DNA of 64,000 nucleotides from Paenibacillus agri (GTDB lineage Bacteria; Bacillota; Bacilli; Paenibacillales; Paenibacillaceae), in the NCBI RefSeq assembly GCF_013359945.1, contig NZ_JABWCS010000211.1:62001-126000 (forward strand), read 5' to 3'. This document shows positions 24,957-35,446 of the stretch, in pieces. A program made the position numbers and the translations under genes. Below the pieces are notes generated by a model, which saw only the letters and a list, made by a program, of their open reading frames with translations, searched no databases and had not been told where the DNA came from. The first letter of the stretch is position 1. Each line of letters opens with the position of its first letter.

Positions 24957-27639
24957 TTAATTTGAAGCCAGTTTGTACAGCACGGATTGTCTTCCACTCA
25001 GCGTGAGCGTAAGCTTACCATTTTCAGATTGAACCGGCTTATTAGTCCACAGATCAAGGATGCTGACATTCGCCGGAACCCCTGCACGACCAAGATCGAT
25101 GATCTTCTCTGCAGATTCCTTGCTGTAATTGAACACAGCCAAATAGTAAGCACCCTGATCTTCCAAGACAAACGTATCTGAAGCAGTGGTTCCCGTATTG
25201 CCCTCCACGTTACGGAAAGCCTTGCCTTTAATCGCCAATTCGTTCACCCGCGGATTGGTCAGCAGTTTCTTCATCAGCTTCTGTGCTTCCGCGCTCTGCA
25301 CATCATCCGAATTCAGATAGACCGTTCCCGAAATGACCGACGCATTGACCCGGGTTTGTGCCCCCTCGAAGGTCTCACCCTTAGTCAGTGTCATGTAGTC
25401 GGGATCGGTATAATGATAGATCGTCCCGTTCTGCCACCAGCCATACGTCTGACTGTTCAGTTGATATTCCGTAGAGGAAATCGAGCCGTCAATATCACAG
25501 GAGATTCTACGGCTGTGGGCATATTGGCTCGGGAAGATCGGTGCAATAGAAGCACTGACGAACATCGTGTCCCCAAGCTGATTCAGCAAGTAGGACATTC
25601 CCTCGTTGTATGCCTGTATCCCTGTCGTGATATTTTTATCATAGAAATCGCCTTCCATCGAAGCATGGGTGAGAAAGTCGAGCTTAATGAACTGATAACC
25701 ACGTGCTTTAAAACGGGCAATATCATAATCCATCTTCATCTTCGTACCCGGGTGAGTAGGATCAAGGGCGATTCCATTACCATACGGAACGAGCTTCCCT
25801 TCACCATCCTTGAGTATGATATCACCATAAGTGTATTTCCCCTCTGTTCCTTCCACTACAGCAATCATATTCTTACCCCAATATACAAATGGTGTATGGT
25901 ATGTTCCAGGAATCTGTCCGTTCTTGCGGATTTTCACCACAGCATCATCAAGCTGCTCATCCGACAGGTTATCCCAGAAGGAATCCATATTCATAAATAC
26001 AGCGCCATTATTATTAAAGGAAGCATTCTGAATATGGTCATGGAAAAAGTTAGAGGCTGCCATCAGATTATCATACGACAGATGTTCAGCATACGCTCCC
26101 CAGCTATTCCAGCCAACAGGAACCCCCTGCGGAATATTCGGGCCGAAGGAGAGCGGAGGCGCTACTACTGCATTCGCGCGGCCATAAGCTTCCATACCGT
26201 CACGGTAATCGGTGTAGAAACCGACGAAAATTTGCGGCGACTTAAGTGTCTTTCCTTTAATCGCACCATGTGGCAAGCTGTCATAGGTGACTTTTTTGGA
26301 AGTAAAACCACCGAATACCTTAAGCTGATCCAGACGATTATCTGCACCGCTCCAGTGAATGCCTGTCTTCCATGTATCATGAGTTATCGATCCGACAATC
26401 AGACCATTACGGCTGGCATTATCAAAGATCGCCGTCACTTCAGAGCTAATATTACTATTCGTGTTCAAGTGTGTATTCATCGACTTGGAATCATAACGTG
26501 CCCAAGCATCATTATCGAACGGCACGATAAGCACCCGGTTATCACTATACTGTCCAAGATCGACCCCGCCAGCAGTCTCCAGCACCACAGGAGCCATCTC
26601 ATTCGTACTTAACTCGCTATTGCCAGTCACTTCTTCAGCTTTGATAAAGTAGTTAGTCTTCTCGTACACATAATAGATTTGATCAAGACTCGGTTGCCCT
26701 TGCTTCTCATTACGGACAATGAGCTTGATTCCTTTGCCGTGTCCATCCTGAATCTGTTCTACCTGATCAGTTAGCAAAGTGTGCGAATCATACTCATTAC
26801 TGTAGACCAGATCCTCATTCAGCTTGAAACTGCTGTATACCCCCTTGGCGATCACCTTGCTATCCCAGGCGTATGACGATAATCCGGTTGTCGTATTATA
26901 AAGCAATTGGTAAGTACCGCTATCCACTGTAAATCCAGAGCTATGCTGCGATACCGTAATATTTCCAACCTTCAAAGTCGTCGCCAGCTCACCAATATTC
27001 GCAGAATCGCCCCACTGGAACGCCGGATTCTGTCCAGCATTAACGCTATCAGGCGCCTTCTTAATCACAATTCGATCCAAATTGGGAGAGTACCAATCAC
27101 CGTCAGAGAATAGCAGAACATTGCTGCCACCGTTCAGTTCGATCTCAAAATCAAAGCTGCCTACTGAATCCCAGTCGTCTTTCACAACTTCCGGAAAGTC
27201 AATCTTCTCCGAATCCTTGTCATTCACCTTAATATAAAAAGAGCGTGGATCACCCGATACATAGTAAGCGGTTACAATGTACTTCCCAGCCTCCGCGACT
27301 TCTACATCATTGAACTGAATTGAACTACCTTCGAAAAGACCTCCTACCTGTTTACCATCAGAACACTGTGCGCAATCAGCGATTTGTGTATGCGGTCCTT
27401 TCAAAATGTTCCGCGAATCATTAGCTTGGAATTCATATAGAGTGGATGCTGGCGGCTCAGCTGCATTCGCGGCCGGCAATTCTTCAGCTTGCTGCCCCTG
27501 TACTACCGTATCTTTCGCTGACGACTCTATAGACTTTTCCTCCCCTCGGAGACTGCTAAGCCATACAAAAACAACAACTCCTCCAATGATAAGAAGCAGA
27601 GCGGCAAGTATTAGCTTCCTGTTCTTAATCAGCTTACAT
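24957..27639 (-). CDS. Secreted clan GH-D glycosidase (alpha-galactosidase-like) with CBM; start disrupted
   Basis: This protein of about 893 residues is membrane-anchored or secreted. It has a hydrophobic N-terminal segment (KLILAALLLIIGGVVVFVW) and a CBM35/CBM6-like beta-sandwich (about 60-200). A super-sandwich region follows, then a GH27/GH36-like barrel: VGWNSWGAY, MNMDSFWDN and the likely nucleophile in FIKLDFLTHAS. A beta domain ends the protein. The open frame reaches 27635 but contains no ATG, GTG or TTG before the TTG at 27479, which would delete the signal. An ATG at 27637-27639 behind GGCGGGAGAGTG is off by one base; removing one T (27636) gives a start MKLIKNRK. So either a one-base insertion silences or shortens the product, or a CTG/ATT start is used. 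Substrate probably alpha-galactosides. Confidence 0.78.
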
Positions 27640-27671
27640 CACTCTCCCGCCTATTTTGTATAACATGAACA

Positions 27672-27705
27672 AGGGCGCAAGAAGCAATCAACCTTCTTGC
27701 GCCCT
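27672..27705. terminator. Terminator of the sugar-import operon
   Basis: A 13-bp perfect stem AGGGCGCAAGAAG / CTTCTTGCGCCCT with an 8-base loop; the T-tract on the minus strand is weak. A MITE-like element lies between it and the permease stop at 27980, as if inserted between gene and terminator. Confidence 0.65.
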
Positions 27706-27718
27706 ATTCAGATTGAGG

Positions 27719-27976
27719 CTATATATGACGAACTTAAGATCTTCACGTAAAGCTCGATCGTCACTACGGTGGAATGTTTGGACTTCCGGTCGCTGTTGTC
27801 CCCAGATTTATTTTGATTCAAACCACTTCTAGCGGTTGAAATCTGGGGACAGCTTAGGCTTCCGATGCTAGCTTTCCTACGGAAAGCTTTCAGGCGAATG
27901 CTTCGCTCCTACAGTTCCAAACTTCCCCCTTCGTTCCTTCTCGCTTTTGTTACTTTCTTCTGTTCATCTTAGCTAG
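27719..27976. mobile_element. MITE-like element, copy B
   Basis: This 258-base non-coding element mostly matches 9483-9737. Ends: CTATATATGACGAAC (27719-27733) and GTTCATCTTAGCTAG (27962-27976), inverted with few mismatches. It contains the same internal hairpins (here CCCCAGATTT / AAATCTGGGG). It ends three bases before the stop codon of the permease gene. Together with the terminator this fills the gap 27640-27979. Confidence 0.75.
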
Positions 27977-27979
27977 CGA

Positions 27980-28987
27980 TTAACCCACCAGACCACTGCG
28001 TTCCATACTTTCTACAAAGTGACGCTGTACGAACAAGTACATAATAATGAGCGGCAGAATCGCCATCAATACCGCAGTATTACGAATCATGGATGCATAC
28101 AGCGGGTCCATACCAAGAGAAGTTTCCGTATATCTCAGGTAGAACATGATCTGTCCCCACGCGCCAGATACCATGGAAGACATCACACCTGTCTCATTCA
28201 GGACCATCCCGGTGAAGAAGGAGTCGTTCCATTGCCATACGAAGGAGAACAGCATGACGGTCACCAGGGCCGGAATGGCATTCGGCAAAATAATCCGCAT
28301 AAAGGTACCGAAGGTGCCTGATCCATCCACCCAAGCTGCTTCCTCCAAATCCTTAGGAATCCCTCTAAAGAACTGACGGAAAATGTAAACAAATAGTCCT
28401 GTCTTCAGGCCCATTCCTAGAATAGAGGAAATAAAGAACGGCCAGTAAGTATCGATGAGATTCAAGGGTTTACCCGTTAAGAAGGTAATGATGCCTAGAA
28501 TATCAAAGTTTTTATAAGTCAAATAGGTTGGAATCATAATCGTCTGTGGCGGCACTAGAATCGTAAAGATCACGCAGCCGAACAACAAACCGCTACCCCG
28601 GAACTTCATTCTTGAGAACCCATAACCGGCAAGCACACATGACAAGGTCTGGCACACCATGACCAGAATAGACAATAGCGATGTGTTGAGCAGAACCTTC
28701 GGATAATTCAGCGATTCGCTAACTAACAGAAAGTTTCTTAACGTGAAGTGCTTAGGAATCCAGACTACACTGGCATCATACAGATCAACAGGATCTTTGA
28801 TCGCAATCATGACCTTAATCAGAATCGGATACAAGATGATAAAGGAAATGCCGGCAAGAAGAACACTTCGCACAAAAACCCAGAGCCAATTTTTCACATG
28901 ATTAACCCAAAAACTTGAATGAGACATGCGCTCCAAGGAAGAAGGTAGCACATGCGCCGCCTTTTCTCTAATACTTTCAGCTTTCAT
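27980..28987 (-). CDS. ABC sugar permease, MalG/CUT1 type (pair 1)
   Basis: This 335-residue membrane protein has about six spans. The ATPase-contact (EAA) loop reads EAAWVDGSGTFGTFMRIILP, typical of the MalG side of CUT1 sugar importers. The N-terminus is longer than usual. It pairs with the permease at 29006, 18 bases upstream, and lies last in the operon. No ATPase gene is present in the locus; such importers in Paenibacillus commonly share an MsmX-type ATPase encoded elsewhere. SD GGAGGGAG. Confidence 0.9.
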   Translation of the reverse strand: MKAESIREKAAHVLPSSLERMSHSSFWVNHVKNWLWVFVRSVLLAGISFIILYPILIKVMIAIKDPVDLYDASVVWIPKHFTLRNFLLVSESLNYPKVLLNTSLLSILVMVCQTLSCVLAGYGFSRMKFRGSGLLFGCVIFTILVPPQTIMIPTYLTYKNFDILGIITFLTGKPLNLIDTYWPFFISSILGMGLKTGLFVYIFRQFFRGIPKDLEEAAWVDGSGTFGTFMRIILPNAIPALVTVMLFSFVWQWNDSFFTGMVLNETGVMSSMVSGAWGQIMFYLRYTETSLGMDPLYASMIRNTAVLMAILPLIIMYLFVQRHFVESMERSGLVG

Positions 28988-29005
28988 AGCAGGCTCCCTC
29001 CTAAC

Positions 29006-29911
29006 TTAGTCGTGGTAGAATACTTTCCTGGAAATGAGCATTGTAATTAGCCATAAGAAGAGCGAGATTACGACAAAATAGATCCAAGCCATTGCTGCAC
29101 TAAGTCCAAATTGATAGGACTTGAAGGCCGTATCCCGAATTTGCTGGGTCGTCGGGCTTGTAAGCAAGTTATCAATGATAGAATAAACCACATTCGTCAA
29201 AATCAACGGGCTGATCATCGGAAACGTAATTTTCCAGAATGACTCGTACCCGGTTGCACCCTCAATTTTGGAGGCTTCATACAGCGAGCCGGAAATGGAT
29301 TGCAAGCCTGCTACGAAAATAAGAATCTGCACTCCAGAGGCCGTAATGATCTGATAGATCCGGTTGACCGCCCCGACCAGGTATTGAACGATCTGGTAAT
29401 TGACACCTGAGTTTAATAGCAGCTTGGCGAGCTCCAGATTACGGAACAGCGCAAACTCACCACTTGACGTCTGACTTGCACTTTTGATGATTCCCTGAGT
29501 ATAATCGCCGTTTTCAACAGCCGCGATGACGCCAGAGGCCAGAATAACCGGCAAGAAGAATATGGCGCGAACGAGGCCTCTTCCTTTAAACTTCTGATTC
29601 AACAGCACCGCTGCAAACAAACTGAAAATAACAATTAGCGGTACATTGATGGCCATGTTCGCCATGGATTCAGTCAACGTTCGTACATAATGCTCATCTT
29701 GAAACAAAGCATTCTTAAAATTAGCCCAACCTACAGATTGAATAGAAAATCCATTATCGTTCACCTTCAGTGTACTGAAGCTATAGCGCAGCGAATTAAT
29801 AAGCGGCACAAGGAACAATAACAGGAATCCGGCAAACCAGGGGAGAATAAACCATACTCCTTTATACTTTTGCCGCTGGTGCAGCGTTAGCCCGACTCTA
29901 GGTTGCTTCAA
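29006..29911 (-). CDS. ABC sugar permease, MalF/CUT1 type (pair 1)
   Basis: This 301-residue membrane protein has about six spans. The EAA loop reads EASKIEGATGYESFWKITFP. It forms a heterodimer with the product of 27980. Its start is a TTG that overlaps the stop of the DUF5696 gene (TTGA), with GGAGG nine bases ahead, so translation is coupled. It carries a long extracytoplasmic loop (about 130-180) between early spans. Confidence 0.9.
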   Translation of the reverse strand: MKQPRVGLTLHQRQKYKGVWFILPWFAGFLLLFLVPLINSLRYSFSTLKVNDNGFSIQSVGWANFKNALFQDEHYVRTLTESMANMAINVPLIVIFSLFAAVLLNQKFKGRGLVRAIFFLPVILASGVIAAVENGDYTQGIIKSASQTSSGEFALFRNLELAKLLLNSGVNYQIVQYLVGAVNRIYQIITASGVQILIFVAGLQSISGSLYEASKIEGATGYESFWKITFPMISPLILTNVVYSIIDNLLTSPTTQQIRDTAFKSYQFGLSAAMAWIYFVVISLFLWLITMLISRKVFYHD

Positions 29912-32460
29912 TTGCGCTCGCCTCCCATAAGGTATCCCATCGCCTCAACAGCAGCGCCACCTACATTGACCGGATAATCATTATAGTTGACTACTATTGA
30001 TGTTCCATCCTCATAGGTGGTTTGATAGACACCTTTTTCTAGCATTTGATGATCCTTTATAATCTGAGTCCGTACTTTACTCAGCACATTGTTTATTTCG
30101 GCATACGTCGACTTGGCCTCATCCATCCAATTTTGATAGCTCGCAGAATACAGATAGTCGAACCCGGTTTCCTTAACCAGTGATGGTTTCTCATAGAACC
30201 AAGTAAAGTACAGCCCAGAGCCCGTCTCCAGTGATTTCAGAACATGATAACGAGTATCCTGCTCATCCGAGAGATTGAGCGCTTCTCCTGCATAATCGAT
30301 GTACCCATGCAGCGCCATCTCATAGAAAGGCACACTCTGATCAGTAAGGTTATAGCCGCTGTTCGCAAGCGGTGCATTAACGACACTGTCTACATAAGGA
30401 AGAGTGTATGCGTTACCACCCGATACCATCATATTTGGATAAGTGTGCAGCTTCGCAAGCTGTTCTTCTACTGCCTTCTTACTCTCTTCCCTGGTAAGGA
30501 CATTCTTCGTATTAAAGTCGGAATTCAGTTCATCTCCCATATCATGCAGAGACAACCCCTTCTGCCCAAGCTTGTTGTACTGATTCATAAATTTATCCAC
30601 TACTACAGGCAGCCTTGCAGGAGAGAGCGGATAGGTCGGTTCCAAATACGTAAGTTTGTAGTAACTAGCTAAATCGTAAGGATGGACCGTTGCTACTACG
30701 CCATTCATCGTACGTGACGCATCTCTTTTCGGTTTGAAATCCCCTTTATCCTGAAGCACTCTCATGAAGGATACATCGGGATACAGCGTAATTCCGTTGC
30801 GATCCGCAAAGTCCTGTAGTTCCGCAAGTCCTTTTTTTCCACCCAGCTTGCTATCCACGGATACTGAGGATGGGATTTTATGATTCAGCCCGCCATTGAA
30901 CCATCCCGTGTAGCGGACTTTAATATTGTGGATACCATCACCCTGAAGCTGATTAAGAATGTCCTGTGCCTGACTGAACGTGGTAAGCGGCTGATAAGAG
31001 CTATACGGAATGCCCAGGAAAAATTTCCTCGTTGGAATTCCACCAATTAATTCTACATTGAACGGAATTTGCTCCTGCTCATGCAGCTTCTCAAGCCCGT
31101 GCTTCTTAATTAAGTACGAACGGTAGTAGGAAGCCATCCCACTATAGCTCGCTTCTTTTTCTTGCAAAAATCCGTAACGAACCGTGATATCACCGTTATA
31201 CGGTCTATCCTGGAATTTAGGAACCGACTGCTGCATCCAGAATCCTGTCAGTGCAAGCGGATCAGAATCAGTGATCTCATAACTGCTGAACACATAATTG
31301 TACGAATTCGCCCGTCCGCTTACATCGGCTTCAATGCGTCCGATTCCGTCCCCATTCTCTACGATGGCTACGAAGGCTGCATCATTCTTTTTCATACCGA
31401 ACACCGGCAAACGAGCTGTTTCTCCGCCCAGCACCTGCTTTTTCGGCAAGCTAACTGAATCCGCTCCATATAGAGGCACATTATAGCCATAGGCAGTTAG
31501 CTTATTGTTATTAAGATGAATGAGTGAACCCGAGCCGTCAGGTACGAACATGTAGCCCTGATCCTTGGTACCGGCAGCGCCGAAGTAAGGCAGCACAGAA
31601 ATGGAGTGCAGGAAGAAACCTTTGTTTTGAATATTCTCAGCCGATACATTCACTACAAGCTGATCATCCTCAAGTCGATAAGTAACCGGAATCACGAATG
31701 AAGCCTGGCTGACCACATCACTATTCTTACGGTCTATCTCCATCTCTTCTTCGCCATATCCGATTTCCTCTAGCGTACGCAGTGTCTTGGTCAGCGCCAT
31801 TCCTTTCAAGGCAGTATCCCGCCGCTCGTAGAGCTTACTATTCTCATCCAAGTTGAATCTGCTGAGGACATCTTTTTTCTTCTTCTCATCCTTGATCTTA
31901 TCCAGGATCAGTGTTTGGAAGCGTTCTTCACTAATAAACTTTGGAATCTGCTCTACACCGCGCAGCTTTTCGCCAATGGTATACAGAATTTTAAGGCCGT
32001 CACCTAGCTTCTCAATTTCAAATTGCTCGTACTCCACACTCTGATTGAAATTGTTATATTGCTGCGGCTTGCCTGTTTTATCCGAGAAATTCAGCAGCAA
32101 TTGGCTGGATAACATGGATTTATTCATCCCAGACGCTTTACTGTCCGTATCCCGGTCCTGCGGGTTCGAGAACCAGACAGTGCCATCCTTCTTATTGCTG
32201 ACAGCAATCTCTGTCGTCTTGGGACTATAGTAAAGTGCCAATGCTTCGTTCTCGGCAGCCAGCGTCATTGACGCTACAGCCGATGCCGCCGCACCTGAAG
32301 AATGAACCGCCTCTTCTGAGTAATCACTTTGTGTTACCGGCGCATCCAGGGAATTGGGCGCAGCAGCAACATTTCCAGCTTGCCCGATTGGCCCGCTTCC
32401 AGCAGTTACTAAGCTGATTACAACTGCCGCAGCGACTGCCGCTCTCCATTTGTTTTTCAC
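29908..32460 (-). CDS. DUF5696 protein, large exported
   Basis: This 850-residue protein has a cleavable signal (AAVAAAVVISLVTAGSG) and then an extracellular beta-rich region. After that comes a long domain with barrel-like features: HNIKVRYTGWFNGGLNHKIP, GITLYPDVSFMRV, LSLHDMGDELNSDF and GGNAYTLPYVD. I assign it to DUF5696, a family seen next to YIP1, NHL and sugar-ABC genes in Paenibacillus. The barrel-like stretch suggests a glycoside hydrolase or carbohydrate-acting protein acting outside the cell, which is an inference. It is coupled to the permease downstream by a four-base overlap and starts at a GTG after AAGGAGG. Confidence 0.82.
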   Translation of the reverse strand: MKNKWRAAVAAAVVISLVTAGSGPIGQAGNVAAAPNSLDAPVTQSDYSEEAVHSSGAAASAVASMTLAAENEALALYYSPKTTEIAVSNKKDGTVWFSNPQDRDTDSKASGMNKSMLSSQLLLNFSDKTGKPQQYNNFNQSVEYEQFEIEKLGDGLKILYTIGEKLRGVEQIPKFISEERFQTLILDKIKDEKKKKDVLSRFNLDENSKLYERRDTALKGMALTKTLRTLEEIGYGEEEMEIDRKNSDVVSQASFVIPVTYRLEDDQLVVNVSAENIQNKGFFLHSISVLPYFGAAGTKDQGYMFVPDGSGSLIHLNNNKLTAYGYNVPLYGADSVSLPKKQVLGGETARLPVFGMKKNDAAFVAIVENGDGIGRIEADVSGRANSYNYVFSSYEITDSDPLALTGFWMQQSVPKFQDRPYNGDITVRYGFLQEKEASYSGMASYYRSYLIKKHGLEKLHEQEQIPFNVELIGGIPTRKFFLGIPYSSYQPLTTFSQAQDILNQLQGDGIHNIKVRYTGWFNGGLNHKIPSSVSVDSKLGGKKGLAELQDFADRNGITLYPDVSFMRVLQDKGDFKPKRDASRTMNGVVATVHPYDLASYYKLTYLEPTYPLSPARLPVVVDKFMNQYNKLGQKGLSLHDMGDELNSDFNTKNVLTREESKKAVEEQLAKLHTYPNMMVSGGNAYTLPYVDSVVNAPLANSGYNLTDQSVPFYEMALHGYIDYAGEALNLSDEQDTRYHVLKSLETGSGLYFTWFYEKPSLVKETGFDYLYSASYQNWMDEAKSTYAEINNVLSKVRTQIIKDHQMLEKGVYQTTYEDGTSIVVNYNDYPVNVGGAAVEAMGYLMGGERN

Positions 32461-32477
32461 GTCTGCCAGCCTCCTTC

Positions 32478-33098
32478 CTAGATGCGGTATGAAATCTCAT
32501 TATAGATGGATACCACGAAACCGATCATTTCCTGAAGCAGACTGAAGAATAACAGCCCCAGGAACATGATAATGCCCATAACCACCAAGGTTAGTAGCAT
32601 TGTGACAATGGTCTTCAGAACTGTATATTGATGTACTGTCATTGTGCCGATAAACAGCAGCCAGACAAACCATAGTACAGATAGTGAATCTATCATGTAG
32701 TAGAAGGCCGATTCACGCGTAGTAATGATGTTACTGATTAGCACATTCCCGAATCTCATCAAGATCAGCGGAAGCAGCGCATAGCCAGTGGCCATCACAA
32801 TGTCCTTGAATTTCCCTTCACCGTCCATGAGTGTCGTCAAAGACCAGTTCGCTACGCACCATAGAAAGAATGGCAGAACAATATATTGCAGTTCATTAAT
32901 GCTATTTAGATCATAGGGATAATTAAAGTTAACAACAAAACCTGCGTACTGCCGCAGCAATATAGTCGCCACCGTCAGCAATAGCAGCATGGACAGAGCA
33001 ACGCGCAGTCTGCCCTTATTCTCATACTTCAAATCCCAGAACCCTTGAAAAGGATGAAGCAGTACATAAAACGGGGTTTTGGTCATCTCACGTAACAT
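32478..33098 (-). CDS. YIP1-family membrane protein
   Basis: This integral membrane protein of about 206 residues has five spans and the YIP1 domain pattern (HPFQGFWDLKYENKGRLRVA at the start). Its role in bacteria is unknown. The ATG at 33098 is nine bases after GGAAGG; an ATG at 33104 is too close to it. It overlaps the end of the NHL gene and precedes the DUF5696 gene by 17 bases, so the three are co-translated. It may help place or stabilise the exported partners in the membrane, which is an inference. Confidence 0.82.
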   Translation of the reverse strand: MLREMTKTPFYVLLHPFQGFWDLKYENKGRLRVALSMLLLLTVATILLRQYAGFVVNFNYPYDLNSINELQYIVLPFFLWCVANWSLTTLMDGEGKFKDIVMATGYALLPLILMRFGNVLISNIITTRESAFYYMIDSLSVLWFVWLLFIGTMTVHQYTVLKTIVTMLLTLVVMGIIMFLGLLFFSLLQEMIGFVVSIYNEISYRI

Positions 33099-34542
33099 CC
33101 GCATTCACCTTCCCTCTCGCCCTTCTTCTTAAGAAGCTGAAGCCCACCAGGGCTACACCCAGGACGATCACGATGGTCATCCCTGTCCCAAAGTATTCAC
33201 GTACTATCTCTTTGCGATATTTACCGAATGCCTTAGAGTAGTACTCCCTGTCATAACCAAGTTTCAAATATTCCAGTGCCTGCTTGTTCTCTCCTTGGCG
33301 AAGCATCACCTTACCAATACCGACATAAGCGATCTCATTGTTGGAGTCCAGCTTAAGCAGATCCTTCCACTTCTGTTCCGCCTCATCGTACTTGCCGGAG
33401 AACAGCAGATGATTCGCTTCATTAATTAATGCACCATAACGGGTCGGCTTGAATACGCTGATTCGATTCATCGCCTTATCCAGCACCAGGAAATCATCCC
33501 CTCTACGCTCTAAAGCAACAGGGGTACGGAACGTGCCTTCCTGCTCGCCCATACGACCAAAAATGTACAATAGATTTCCGTCCTGGTCATAGGTAAATAC
33601 ACGCCCCTTTCGGGAATCAAGCGCACTATATACCCCATTCTCACCGACTTTGACATCGATCAAGAGTGAACTTTCACTAGATCCCATGGAATAGATGTCT
33701 CCTCTTGGGAACCAATAGCCTTGACGCCGCAAGACATCTTCTCCAACCGGGTTCAGCCGCTTAATCGGATCGCTAGAGGTCAGCTCAGATGTCGTCGTAT
33801 ACAAAAAGCCTTCACTGTCCAGATCCACATTATTGAACTCCAGCGGAACAAATTGTTCCAGCTTGCTGCGTTGCTCTTTGGTCGACATTTTCTTCCAAAA
33901 GTAGTCCCATGCATCAAACTTCACTCGGTTCGTCCCCATAAAACCAGTGAAGTTTCCTTCTGCATCAAGCTCGATAATTCCATCGAAGACCCCTCTGCCG
34001 ACAACATAGATCCGGCCCGCATGATCTACAGAAACCTTGATCGGGTAATATTCGAAGCCAGCGCGGATGACATCAGACTTCGGAGCTCCAATGTCGCGTA
34101 CAAAGTCTCCTTCTCCTGTCAGCTCCACAACTCTGCGGTTTTCAGTGTCGGCAATATAGATATGATTGTGCTTTGTAACATAGATTCCTTGCGGACTATT
34201 GAACTTCTCATTCTTCCCATCCCGCACAAAGCCGCGAATCTCCCGAACAACCCGCCAATCTTGATCAAAGACGACAATTCGTCCGTTCCCTGCATCCAGT
34301 ACATAAAGCAAGCCGTCCTCAGCAACATACATATCGCTCGGTTCTAAAAGCTTGCCAATGCCTTGCTCGGTGCCATCAATCGTGCCTGCCGGAGTGTAAG
34401 CATTAGGGGTACTCACACTATCTCCCCAGTAAGAGTAGCTGTACCCCTCATAGGGAGCAGCTCCCGCTTGAAGCGGTGATGCCAATAAGCTTACTGTTGT
34501 TAAGACAAGCACTACTTTGCTAATTGACTTAATAAGCTTCAT
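33088..34542 (-). CDS. Exported NHL-repeat protein with TPR and C-terminal anchor
   Basis: This 484-residue protein has a signal peptide (LVLTTVSLLASPLQAGA, about 1-27) and an NHL beta-propeller (about 60-370) with repeats like GIYVTKHNHIYIADTENRRV. A TPR stretch (about 375-445: ANHLLFSGKYDEAEQKWKDL) and a single C-terminal span (about 455-475) followed by basic residues complete it. Propeller and TPR should lie outside the cell, tethered to the membrane. Such domains usually bind partner proteins or glycans. It lies between the second permease pair and YIP1. SD GGGAGG. Confidence 0.87.
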   Translation of the reverse strand: MKLIKSISKVVLVLTTVSLLASPLQAGAAPYEGYSYSYWGDSVSTPNAYTPAGTIDGTEQGIGKLLEPSDMYVAEDGLLYVLDAGNGRIVVFDQDWRVVREIRGFVRDGKNEKFNSPQGIYVTKHNHIYIADTENRRVVELTGEGDFVRDIGAPKSDVIRAGFEYYPIKVSVDHAGRIYVVGRGVFDGIIELDAEGNFTGFMGTNRVKFDAWDYFWKKMSTKEQRSKLEQFVPLEFNNVDLDSEGFLYTTTSELTSSDPIKRLNPVGEDVLRRQGYWFPRGDIYSMGSSESSLLIDVKVGENGVYSALDSRKGRVFTYDQDGNLLYIFGRMGEQEGTFRTPVALERRGDDFLVLDKAMNRISVFKPTRYGALINEANHLLFSGKYDEAEQKWKDLLKLDSNNEIAYVGIGKVMLRQGENKQALEYLKLGYDREYYSKAFGKYRKEIVREYFGTGMTIVIVLGVALVGFSFLRRRARGKVNADVT

Positions 34543-34558
34543 TTTCGTTCCTCCCGTG

Positions 34559-35446
34559 CTATTCCTTCATTCCGGAAGATGCCATCGTCTGAATGATCTG
34601 GCTCTGAGTGATGACGAACAACGCCATCGGAACGCTCATCAATAGCAGAGCTACCGCTGCTGCTATACCTGCCCGGGCAATACCACCTTGAATAATTTGT
34701 CCCATCGCATAGTGCATCGTCTTAAGCTCTTCGCTATAGATAAAGCTGCCGCCGTCGGTGGCCCATAGCATCTGGAACAACAAAATAATGAGCGTGAACC
34801 ATGCTGGCTTAACCAGCGGCATAACAATCGTCCAGAACACGCGGTACTCACTCGCACCGTCAATTTTGGCGGATTCAATCAAGGCCATCGGAATCTGCTC
34901 AATGAACTGCTTCATCAGATAGAGTCCGAGCGGGAAGGCAAATGCCGGCACAATGATCGCCCAGTACGTGTCAATCCATCCCAGCCAGGACATCGTCATA
35001 TAGTTCGGGATCGCCGTCACCTGCGAGGAGAACATAAGCGATAGAACAACGATAGAGAACAATGTCTTGGAGCCGATAAAATTATACTTTGCCAGCGGAT
35101 AGGCTGCTGCTGAAGCAAGGATAACGTGCCCCACTGTACCGACCAGGGTGATGAACACCGTATTGAAAATGTAGCGTGAAAAAGGAACCCACGATTTGGC
35201 CATCAGATGGAACAAATCAGGAAAGTTATTAAAGGTAGGGTTCCGCACAAAAATCTTAGGCGGAAACAGAAATAGCTCATCGAGCGGCTTGAACGCATTA
35301 TTGATCGCATAAATCAGTGGAATGGCCATAAAGGCACCGAACAGGCCTAGAAGAAGGAATAAGAAAAGGTCCACCTGCCACGAGCGGTTAATTCTCTTCT
35401 CCCCGCTCAATCTGAATTTAAGTGCTAGTCTCACTGACCTATTCAC
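34559..35446 (-). CDS. ABC sugar permease, MalG/CUT1 type (pair 2)
   Basis: This 295-residue membrane protein has about six spans; the EAA-type loop reads ESAKIDGASEYRVFWTIVMP. It works with the permease at 35439. The GTG at 35446 overlaps the upstream gene by eight bases; a GTG at 35434 is an alternative start. It is the second permease pair of the same operon, so the locus encodes either two importers or one that works with two channels. Confidence 0.9.
   Translation of the reverse strand: MNRSVRLALKFRLSGEKRINRSWQVDLFLFLLLGLFGAFMAIPLIYAINNAFKPLDELFLFPPKIFVRNPTFNNFPDLFHLMAKSWVPFSRYIFNTVFITLVGTVGHVILASAAAYPLAKYNFIGSKTLFSIVVLSLMFSSQVTAIPNYMTMSWLGWIDTYWAIIVPAFAFPLGLYLMKQFIEQIPMALIESAKIDGASEYRVFWTIVMPLVKPAWFTLIILLFQMLWATDGGSFIYSEELKTMHYAMGQIIQGGIARAGIAAAVALLLMSVPMALFVITQSQIIQTMASSGMKE

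Noticed and set aside
25356..26612. 418-codon plus-strand frame opposite the secreted glycosidase
   Set aside because: Antisense shadow of a gene with clear GH-D motifs; no ribosome site or recognisable domain.
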